The position numbers and the translations under genes are program-made. The notes below the pieces were generated by a model. It worked only from the letters and a program-made list of their open reading frames with translations, did no database searches and had not been told where the DNA came from. 64,000 bases of DNA from Lewinella sp050633125. Lineage in GTDB: Bacteria > Bacteroidota > Bacteroidia > Chitinophagales > Saprospiraceae. The stretch is taken from positions 124,001 through 188,000 of the forward strand of contig NZ_JBOEFX010000018.1 of assembly GCF_050633125.1 (NCBI RefSeq). Direction: 5' to 3'. Position 1 is the stretch's first letter; every line of letters starts with the position of its first letter. Shown here one piece after another: positions 57,725-64,000 of this stretch.

Positions 57725-60262
57725 CTACGGTTGAGGCTTATTGCCTAACGAAATAAGGTTAGCAAATAAACGGTATGCTCCGGGTACGCCAGCGGGAAGT
57801 TCTCGGAACCACGAGTAACCTGTATAAACATAGTGGCCTTTGCCATATTCTGCTACCAGTAAGCCGCCATCGCGGGCCGGTTCGTCGGGGTCGTTGCTCG
57901 ACAGGATGGCGGTGTACTCATCTGCCCACTCGTTGGGAAAGTAGAGCCCTCGTTCTTGTACCCAGCCTTCAAAATCCGCCGTGGTTATCTTGTTAGGTTC
58001 ATTTAGAACAGGATGTTCAGGTGCCAGTAAGCGAACTTCGGCTTCTTCTACCGTCACTCGGTCTCTGCTAACATTGATAGGATAGGGGGCCAGCTCCTCC
58101 ATTGGGACTTTTAATCTCCGATTGGTGTTGTACTGGACGATGAGGGTGCCTCCTTGGTTGACATACTCCATCAATGCAGGCTGGTAAACGGGCATGCGTT
58201 CGAGCGTGTTATAAGCCCGGATCCCCAAAATGACGGCATCGAAATTTTTAAGCCGATCTGTATTCATGTCACGATCATCCAGCATAGTAACATCATAGCC
58301 AATTTGTTCGAGTGCCTGCGGAATGTCATCACCAGCTCCTTTGAGGTAACCGATGTATTGGCCTTCCTTTTTGATGTTTAAACGCACGACTTTTGCAGTA
58401 GCATCCAGAATGAGCGTTTGGGTCGGGATATGATCGTATTCAATCTTTATACGGTCTTTATGGTAAACGATGCCATCTAGGTCGACCATCGGAGTGATGA
58501 AGTTCTCTTCCTGGGTTTCGGAAGGATAGAGGGTGAATTTGAACGTCTGCTCCTCGTCTTTGCGGTCAAGTGTAAGCGGAAATGATTCCGGTTCTAAACG
58601 CCAGCCATTGGGATAGGCCAAGCGTAGGGTTCCTTCGATATTATCACGACCTGCGGTAACCTTTACTGTGATTTCCTGAGGTTTTGGATTTGAAAAAATG
58701 TAGACCTGCTCGGATAAGCCGGTAAATACAGGTGGTGTGATTTCGAAAGGGCTGTAAAGCTCTCCTTTTACAGGATCGGTCTTTTTGAAAACCAGCGGTT
58801 TAGAGATGACCATCGTTGACCAAGAATTTTTGGCTTTATCAAAAATATCCAAGGTGAAAGTAACATCTAGCGCTGATGGTGTTTGGGGTAACCCTCGGAG
58901 CAACTGGTCCTTGACGGTATACATGCCAAGGCTAGCTTTTTGGTTCAACCAGTAAGCATTGGAAATAGGAAAGTCGGTAGGGATGCTTAAAGTCTGTTCC
59001 TTGGAAAAACCTTGGTTAGAAGCAAGTTGCTCATTGACTTCCTGGTCAATGTCTAAATCGGGGAAACTGATTTCGCGCAATTTTATCTCCACACCAGAGC
59101 GGTTAATGGCTTCCAGTTCAATAACAATATCTTGTCCAGGAGCTGCGCTAGGGTCTGCGGCTACGGCCTCAAGAAAAAGCCCTAGCGACCCTTCGATCAA
59201 GTTTTTTACTTCGGCAAGCTTGATGTCCCGCCAATGCCCGGCAGGTAAGGACTTGATCATGTTGCGAATTCTTAGCAGGCTTGAGAGGCTCTTTTCGGGT
59301 TGATCAAAATCGAAGTTTGCAATCGCTAAAGTCACAGCTTCTCCAATAGGAGCACCTCCCTCAACGCGGGTCCAGGTCGTGTTGATGCCTGCGAAGGGGT
59401 CTGTATCATCTTGGGGCATATCTCCTTTTACCAATTCAAGGTATTCCGTAAGGCTACCCCGTGAGCCGCTGGAACCAAATCCCTGGCTCTTGTGCTGGCT
59501 GCGGCTGGTGGCTGCAATTTCAGGAACAGAAATCCCTCGTTTCGGGAGATAAGTGCCTACATCAACTGATACCATCTTGGATTTATCGGCCTCGTCAAAG
59601 GCTTCTTGGCTACCATAGAACCACCAAGAGGTGTTAAAGAAAATACGACTGGGTTTCCAGGGAGCAACGCTTTGCAACTGCTCGGGATATACTTTTGGGT
59701 CATTGCTTAAGTCGAAAGATTCTACCGAAAGCATCGCAGAGGCAGTGTGGTGCCCGTGAGTTTGGCCTGGCGAACGATGGTCAAAGCGATTGATAATAAT
59801 GTCTGGCTTGAAGTTGCGAATCACCCAGATGGCATCAGCCATCACCTGGTCACGGTCCCAGATGTTGAACGTCTCGTCGGGGTGTTTGGAATAGCCAAAA
59901 TCATTAGCACGGGTGAAAAACTGTTGCCCACCATCTGTACGGCGTGCAGCAAGCAATTCCTGCGTACGGATTACCCCCAATAGCTCGCGTATTTCCGGAC
60001 CTACAAGGTTTTGGCCACCATCGCCACGTGTCAGCGAAAGATAGGCGGTATTAGCGTGGCGTACATTACTGAGGTAGGCAATCATCCGCGTATTCTCATC
60101 ATCGGGGTGTGCTGCAAAATATAAGGCAGAACCCAAGAAGTTGAGCTTCTGTAAGCCATCATGAATTTCGGTAGAAGACCACCGTTTAGGAGCTTGAGCT
60201 TGGATGGTGGTGTAGCCTCCAAGGAAAGTAAGGAGGAAAACAATTATAGATATGCGCTTCAT
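57725..60262 (-). CDS. PIG-L/LmbE-family deacetylase, large exported form
   Basis: 845 residues, with signal peptide (ISIIVFLLTFLGGYTTIQAQ). The LmbE domain (about 45-250) has the zinc motif AAHPDDENTR (AHPDDE) and HGHHTAS (HxxH). A beta-sandwich region follows (about 370-600) and a C-terminal domain (about 640-840) around VILGIRAYNTLERMPVYQPALMEYV and GGLLVAEYGKGHYVYTGYSW, similar to a ThuA/GATase-like fold. LmbE enzymes de-N-acetylate GlcNAc or mannosamine conjugates. Being secreted and large, this form probably acts on glycans outside the cytoplasm. Single gene with a TACCTTTG box. Confidence 0.85.
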   Translation of the reverse strand: MKRISIIVFLLTFLGGYTTIQAQAPKRWSSTEIHDGLQKLNFLGSALYFAAHPDDENTRMIAYLSNVRHANTAYLSLTRGDGGQNLVGPEIRELLGVIRTQELLAARRTDGGQQFFTRANDFGYSKHPDETFNIWDRDQVMADAIWVIRNFKPDIIINRFDHRSPGQTHGHHTASAMLSVESFDLSNDPKVYPEQLQSVAPWKPSRIFFNTSWWFYGSQEAFDEADKSKMVSVDVGTYLPKRGISVPEIAATSRSQHKSQGFGSSGSRGSLTEYLELVKGDMPQDDTDPFAGINTTWTRVEGGAPIGEAVTLAIANFDFDQPEKSLSSLLRIRNMIKSLPAGHWRDIKLAEVKNLIEGSLGLFLEAVAADPSAAPGQDIVIELEAINRSGVEIKLREISFPDLDIDQEVNEQLASNQGFSKEQTLSIPTDFPISNAYWLNQKASLGMYTVKDQLLRGLPQTPSALDVTFTLDIFDKAKNSWSTMVISKPLVFKKTDPVKGELYSPFEITPPVFTGLSEQVYIFSNPKPQEITVKVTAGRDNIEGTLRLAYPNGWRLEPESFPLTLDRKDEEQTFKFTLYPSETQEENFITPMVDLDGIVYHKDRIKIEYDHIPTQTLILDATAKVVRLNIKKEGQYIGYLKGAGDDIPQALEQIGYDVTMLDDRDMNTDRLKNFDAVILGIRAYNTLERMPVYQPALMEYVNQGGTLIVQYNTNRRLKVPMEELAPYPINVSRDRVTVEEAEVRLLAPEHPVLNEPNKITTADFEGWVQERGLYFPNEWADEYTAILSSNDPDEPARDGGLLVAEYGKGHYVYTGYSWFRELPAGVPGAYRLFANLISLGNKPQP

Positions 60263-60296
60263 AGCAGGCGTAGTATATTTTTTTATACGAAGTAGA

Positions 60297-60304
60297 CAAA
60301 GGTA
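60297..60304 (-). promoter_or_regulatory. -7 box TACCTTTG for the PIG-L gene
   Basis: Consensus match 34 nt upstream of the ATG at 60262. Confidence 0.5.
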
Positions 60305-60356
60305 GGGCGTTTTTGGTTGAATGGGACGCTTAAATAAAGCTAGAAGAAAAAGGACT

Positions 60357-60669
60357 AATCGTACCTTTGCGATCTACGGTGTGGGACACATTTATGTGTC
60401 TTGACCTCAATAGAGGTCAAATATTGGTAGAACGATGTTCATTAAGCGTTAAAACGACCTCGGATGAGGTCGAATATCAATTCCTATTCGATCACCAGGT
60501 CGAAAAAATCAAAAGGGAGAGGGTATTTACGCTTGTGCGACCTCATCCGAGGTCGTTTCCTTGTTTATTCATTCTTTTCTACCAGTATTCCACCTCTCCG
60601 AGGTGTTTTTTCTTGATCCCACTTCTGATTTTGGTCGAGATGTGTCCCAATCGTAAAGTGCGATCATAC
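60357..60669. mobile_element. Nested palindromic element with GACCTC/GAGGTC hairpins (about 313 bp)
   Basis: Halves are mirrored. Left: TTGACCTCaataGAGGTCAA (60401-60420), ATATTGGTAGAA, CGACCTCggatGAGGTCG (60455-60472). Right: CGACCTCatccGAGGTCG (60538-60555, the exact complement), TTCTACCAGTATTCC and CACCTCtccGAGGTG (60591-60605). Ends carry GGGACACAT (60383-60391) against ATGTGTCCC (60640-60648), flanked by AATCGTA motifs on both sides. No protein-coding potential. It resembles a MITE or a repeat able to cruciform. Confidence 0.6.
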
Positions 60670-60689
60670 AATGGCCTTGCCTAAAAACA

Positions 60690-60727
60690 AAAAAGCCGCC
60701 TTCCACACGAAGTGAAAGCCGGCTTTG
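60690..60727 (-). terminator. Terminator downstream of the ALDH7-type gene
   Basis: In the minus direction AAAGCCGGCTTTCACTTCG folds with AAGGCGGCTTT and is followed by TTTTTGTTTTTAGG. It lies 25 bp after the stop codon. Confidence 0.6.
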
Positions 60728-60751
60728 TAAAATCTTATTTTCCAACCATTC

Positions 60752-62278
60752 CTAGAAATCGAACTTGATCCCTTGTGCCAATGGCAACTTGGTACTGTAG
60801 TTGATCGTGTTGGTTTGGCGACGCATATACACCTTCCAGGCATCAGAACCTGATTCGCGACCACCACCGGTTTCTTTCTCTCCTCCGAAAGCACCGCCAA
60901 TTTCAGCACCACTGGTACCAATATTTACGTTAGCAATACCACAATCAGAACCTTCAGGAGACAGGAAGCGCTCAGCTTCGCGCATATTGTTGGTCATGAT
61001 AGCGCTACTGAGCCCTTGGGGAACAGCATTTTGAATTTCAATCGCTTCCTCAATGGTCTTGTATTTCATCAAGTACAAAATAGGAGCGAAAGTCTCGTGC
61101 TGTACAATCTCGAAGTGGTTTTCTGCTTCAGCGATACAAGGTTTTACGTAGCAGCCGCTTTCGTAACCTTCTCCTTCCAGTACACCACCTTCTACGATGA
61201 AGTTGGCACCTTCTTCTTTCGCTTTCGCAATCGAGTCGAGGTACATATTCACAGAATCCTTGTCGATCAGTGGTCCTACGTGGTTGTTTTCATCCAGTGG
61301 ATCACCGATACGGAGCTGACCGTAAGCTTTCACCAAGTTCTTCTTGATGACATCGTACATGTCTTCGTGTACAATCAGGCGACGGGTAGAAGTACAACGT
61401 TGGCCACAAGTACCCACAGCACCAAATACGGCACCTGTCAGTACCAATTCAAGATCAGCATTAGGAGTGACAATGATGGCATTGTTTCCACCCAATTCCA
61501 ATAGGCTGTTGCCTAAACGCTGAGCTACGGTACCGGCTACAATTTTACCCATACGCGTACTACCAGTAGCGCTTACCAAAGGTACACGAGTATCCTTGGT
61601 CATGAATTCACCAACTTTATAGTCGCCGTTGATGATATTGCTCACGCCTTCAGGAACGTTGTTGGCTTTCAATACATCCTTGAATATATTCTGACATGCT
61701 ACACTACACAATGGAGCTTTTTCTGAAGCTTTCCATACGATTACATCTCCGCATACAAGGGCTAGCATGGCATTCCATGACCATACAGCTACCGGAAAAT
61801 TGAAGGCAGAAATAACCCCAACAACTCCTAGTGGGTGCCATTGCTCCATCATCCGGTGAAGGGGGCGCTCACTCTGAATGGTAAGGCCGTAAAGCTGTCG
61901 AGACAACCCAACAGCAAAGTCACAGATGTCGATCATCTCTTGCACTTCACCGAAGCCTTCTTGTAGGCTCTTGCCCATTTCGTAGCTTACCAGGCGCCCC
62001 AGTGGGTCTTTGTATTTGCGTAATGCTTCACCGTATTGGCGCACAACCTCACCACGTTGTGGTGCGGGAACCATCCGCCATTCTTTGAAGGCAACCATGG
62101 CCTTATCCATCACGTCGTCGTATTCGGCACGTGTGGTTTTGCTTACTTTGCCAATCATTTCACCGTCTACAGGAGAGTAAGAGGCAATGTATTTGCCAGA
62201 AGTAGAGGTTTCCAAACCGGTACTGGTACCGTGGTTGTTGGTCTTCAGTCCGAGTTTCTTGAGGAAGGATTTATCCAT
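60752..62278 (-). CDS. Aldehyde dehydrogenase, ALDH7 (L-aminoadipate-semialdehyde) type
   Basis: 508 residues. NAD-binding motif TGSTRMGKIVAGTVAQRLG, glutamate motif LLELGGNNAIIV and the catalytic cysteine in FGAVGTCGQRCTSTRRL (the CGQRCTSTRRL form is characteristic of ALDH7/AmaB). The C-terminus NTINYSTKLPLAQGIKFDF also fits that class. It oxidises alpha-aminoadipate semialdehyde, in lysine degradation, or related aldehydes under stress. No lysine-catabolic neighbour is present. Promoter box TACCTTTG lies upstream. Confidence 0.92.
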   Translation of the reverse strand: MDKSFLKKLGLKTNNHGTSTGLETSTSGKYIASYSPVDGEMIGKVSKTTRAEYDDVMDKAMVAFKEWRMVPAPQRGEVVRQYGEALRKYKDPLGRLVSYEMGKSLQEGFGEVQEMIDICDFAVGLSRQLYGLTIQSERPLHRMMEQWHPLGVVGVISAFNFPVAVWSWNAMLALVCGDVIVWKASEKAPLCSVACQNIFKDVLKANNVPEGVSNIINGDYKVGEFMTKDTRVPLVSATGSTRMGKIVAGTVAQRLGNSLLELGGNNAIIVTPNADLELVLTGAVFGAVGTCGQRCTSTRRLIVHEDMYDVIKKNLVKAYGQLRIGDPLDENNHVGPLIDKDSVNMYLDSIAKAKEEGANFIVEGGVLEGEGYESGCYVKPCIAEAENHFEIVQHETFAPILYLMKYKTIEEAIEIQNAVPQGLSSAIMTNNMREAERFLSPEGSDCGIANVNIGTSGAEIGGAFGGEKETGGGRESGSDAWKVYMRRQTNTINYSTKLPLAQGIKFDF

Positions 62279-62317
62279 TTTTTGTGGTCTTATTTAGAGC
62301 TAAAAGAAATGCAGCCG

Positions 62318-62325
62318 CAAAGGTA
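62318..62325 (-). promoter_or_regulatory. -7 box TACCTTTG for the ALDH7-type gene
   Basis: Consensus match about 39 nt upstream of the ATG at 62278. Bases 62326-62458 show no gene. Confidence 0.5.
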
Positions 62326-62458
62326 ATAAGAACTAACCGACTTTCCAGATAAGGAGTAATGACGATATAGCCATTTGCGTGCAAAGTCTAACTTTAAGAA
62401 GAACACTTTAGAATTGGAGGGGTTGTTGAAAGAAGGGAGATTTCTTATGAATTCCCTG

Positions 62459-62509
62459 AAAACGAAACCCCATGATTTCACTAATTAGAAATCACAGGGT
62501 TTCGTTTTT
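62459..62509 (-). terminator. Terminator downstream of the YqeY gene
   Basis: AAACGAAACCC.TGATTTC pairs with GAAATCA.GGGTTTCGTTT around CTAATTA; in the minus direction the stem is followed by TCAGGG, and T-rich sequence precedes it. The stem of about 18 pairs is strong; the T tract is on the plus side, so it could also act for the opposite strand. Confidence 0.55.
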
Positions 62510-62531
62510 AACTATAAACTTTGCATCGTAT

Positions 62532-62981
62532 TTACAAGCTTAGCAAAGCCTTGACTTTAGTAGAGATGGCTTTACCATCCGCTTTTCCTGCAAAGGCCTT
62601 ACTCGCAGCACCCATCACTTTGCCCATATCTTTCATACTGGTAGCGCCTACCTTTTGGATGATTTCCTTGATGCGGGTTTCCAACTCCTCATCGCTCATC
62701 TGCTCTGGGAGGTAGCGTTGGATAACTTCGATTTCTTCCCGCTCTTTAACGGCTAAATCTTCCCGATTTTGGTCTTCAAAGATTTTTAGGGACTCCTGGC
62801 GCTGTTTAATCAGCTTTTGTAGCATCTTAATTTCAGCAGCGCTATCAATCTCTTTGCCCGTTCCATCGGTTTTAGCCATCGTAATGGCTGTCTTAATAGC
62901 CCGAACTCCTCGAAGTGCGGCCTGATCTTTGGCTTTCATGGCAGTTTTAAGATCCTGCATGATCGTTTGCTCTAAACTCAT
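62532..62981 (-). CDS. GatB/YqeY domain protein
   Basis: 149 residues of the YqeY type: MSLEQTIMQDLKTAMKAKD at the start, RGVRAIKTAI, YLPEQMSDEELETRIKEII and the end MGKVMGAASKAFAGKADGKAIS, which matches the family's GKVMG....GKADG motif that is shared with the tail domain of GatB. The domain binds tRNA in GatCAB; free-standing YqeY proteins have no established role. Single gene. Confidence 0.9.
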   Translation of the reverse strand: MSLEQTIMQDLKTAMKAKDQAALRGVRAIKTAITMAKTDGTGKEIDSAAEIKMLQKLIKQRQESLKIFEDQNREDLAVKEREEIEVIQRYLPEQMSDEELETRIKEIIQKVGATSMKDMGKVMGAASKAFAGKADGKAISTKVKALLSL

Positions 62982-63065
62982 TGTTTATGGTCAATTAAAA
63001 ATCCAATATATTTAACGTCAGCAATGCTGTAATGGTTCCAAATAAACGCTAAATAAATTCCACCA

Positions 63066-64000
63066 ATGATATCCTTGCTTCGCTATTTATCCTTGCCAAT
63101 ATTGTTTGCTTTTTTGGTTGTAAACATACTTGGCGCCCAAACTACCAACCCCGAATTTGACTCGCTTTTCGCAGAAAAGCTTCAGCAAAAATTAACAGAG
63201 TTGGGAGACGAGGGGGATTATCGTGGACTCTCCGCAGCCGTCTTGATTCCTGGCCAGGGAATATGGACAGGGGCTTATGGATTGGCTGCGCCAGGGGTAC
63301 CCATGGAGACCAATATGCGGCTGGGTATTGCTAGTAATTCAAAAGCAGTCACTGCTGGATTATTACTGAAGTTGCAAGACGAAGGGCTACTTGATTTAGA
63401 TGATCCAATATCGCTGTACCTCCCTGATTATCCACAGGTAGACGGTAATATCCCAATCCGAGCCTTGCTCAATCACAGTACAGGCCTCTTCGATTTTATC
63501 AATGATTGGTCGGGAGCTACCCAAACGGCCTACGGAGATGATGATAACCGGGTTTGGTCTTTGGCCGATTTAATGGCTACGTTGGGAATGCCTTATTTTA
63601 GTGTTGGTGAGCAATTTGATTATTCAAATACTAATTTTTTGGTAGCAGGTTTGGTAGCTGAAGCTGCCGGAGGAGCTACTTTGGGGCAACTTTATCATCA
63701 GTATCTCTTTGATCCACTGGATTTGGACATGGCTTACCCGCCACATGATGATGTCTTTGCCCAGCCTTATGCCAACCTTTGGAATACTGCCGGCACGAGT
63801 GTAAGCCTGGACGGTAACGGTGAACATACTTTCCTCACCTTCCCTGCCAGCGCCGGAGCCATTTGGTCTACCCCTTATGATTTGGTACGGTGGTACGAGG
63901 CACTCTTTAATTCAGACTGGCTAGAAGAACCTTCCAGCGAAGACTTACGCTATCGCGATGGATATATCGCCTATACCACCGGGGTAAGGGTGCGTAATGA
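63066..64000 (+). CDS. Serine hydrolase of the beta-lactamase/class C family, truncated by the window
   Basis: The ATG at 63066 opens a reading that stays open to base 64000 (311 codons plus two bases); the C-terminus lies outside. A signal peptide (LPILFAFLVVNILGAQ) precedes the transpeptidase fold. Catalytic SxxK is S90-N-S-K93 in LGIASNSKAV, the YxN motif is Y186-S-N188 in FDYSNTNFLVAG, and RALLNHSTGLFDF is a family landmark. Such proteins are periplasmic or secreted esterases, D-aminopeptidases or PBP-like enzymes; the KTG/HxG box would be in the missing part. Confidence 0.88.
   Translation, partial: MISLLRYLSLPILFAFLVVNILGAQTTNPEFDSLFAEKLQQKLTELGDEGDYRGLSAAVLIPGQGIWTGAYGLAAPGVPMETNMRLGIASNSKAVTAGLLLKLQDEGLLDLDDPISLYLPDYPQVDGNIPIRALLNHSTGLFDFINDWSGATQTAYGDDDNRVWSLADLMATLGMPYFSVGEQFDYSNTNFLVAGLVAEAAGGATLGQLYHQYLFDPLDLDMAYPPHDDVFAQPYANLWNTAGTSVSLDGNGEHTFLTFPASAGAIWSTPYDLVRWYEALFNSDWLEEPSSEDLRYRDGYIAYTTGVRVRN

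Noticed and set aside
1..64000. tRNA or rRNA genes
   Set aside because: No cloverleaf with a T-loop TTCRA motif and no rRNA segments were found by eye on either strand.

Overview
The window reads as a draft-assembly contig piece (N runs at 41765-41768, 47469-47589 and 54434-54435) from a free-living, aerobic Bacteroidota, most likely of the Saprospirales/Lewinella type. This placement is inferred. It rests on gene content (UpxY/NusG-like factor, DUF2807 adhesin-like protein, many outer-membrane barrels and lipoproteins, efp-accB-accC order) and on Bacteroidota-style promoters (TTTG, about 19-20 nt, TAnnTTTG) upstream of many genes. No rRNA, tRNA, CRISPR array or intact insertion sequence was seen.

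Layout. 1-4 kb: a frameshifted four-helix-bundle (S23/bAvd-like) gene at the left edge, a NusG-like factor, a nucleotide-sugar dehydrogenase, and an intact four-helix-bundle gene embedded between two G-rich repeat blocks. 4-8 kb: a LolE/FtsX-type permease and an MsbA-like exporter. 8-11.5 kb: a MazEF-type toxin-antitoxin pair, then accC, accB and efp. 11.6-18.3 kb: an MFS sugar transporter, a 1221-residue composite lipoprotein (cytochrome c, PA14, beta-propeller, DUF1080) and two barrels. 18.5-24.3 kb: methylmalonyl-CoA mutase, release factor 3, a GNAT and an ATP-grasp protein. 24.5-31.9 kb: a TetR-controlled seven-gene efflux operon (TolC, HlyD lipoprotein, two ABC ATPases, two ABC-2 permeases). 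32-41.5 kb: SDR and GNAT pair, sterol-desaturase-like protein, a sulfite-oxidase-like molybdoenzyme with its cytochrome c, a DUF3365 haem lipoprotein, a DsbA/FrnE protein, a lipase-like lipoprotein, a small membrane protein and a haloalkane dehalogenase. 41.8-47.4 kb: an ergothioneine cluster (EgtB, EgtD) with an AraC regulator, DUF427 and an aldo/keto reductase. 47.7-57.5 kb: an AI-2E-family permease, a DoxX-like protein, an FMN reductase, PriA, glycine decarboxylase and a barrel. 57.7-64 kb: a PIG-L deacetylase, an ALDH7-type dehydrogenase, a YqeY protein and a truncated serine hydrolase.

The most striking property is the intergenic DNA. At least six families of dispersed, mostly palindromic repeats fill nearly every gap over about 120 bp. 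They are: (i) G-rich GTGCGG blocks; (ii) TTCCGAC inverted repeats; (iii) a TGCGCAATA element of about 125-140 bp, tandemly duplicated at one site; (iv) large GC-rich structured elements whose hairpin arms differ between copies but stay paired; (v) a 136-bp MITE-like element; (vi) a 313-bp nested palindrome with GACCTC/GAGGTC hairpins. Two families lie against genes for four-helix-bundle proteins, which suggests a repeat/protein partnership comparable in logic to REP/RAYT. The same repeats sit inside operons (between antitoxin and toxin, in every long gap of the efflux operon, between the cytochrome genes), where they could act as promoters, terminators or mRNA-processing sites.
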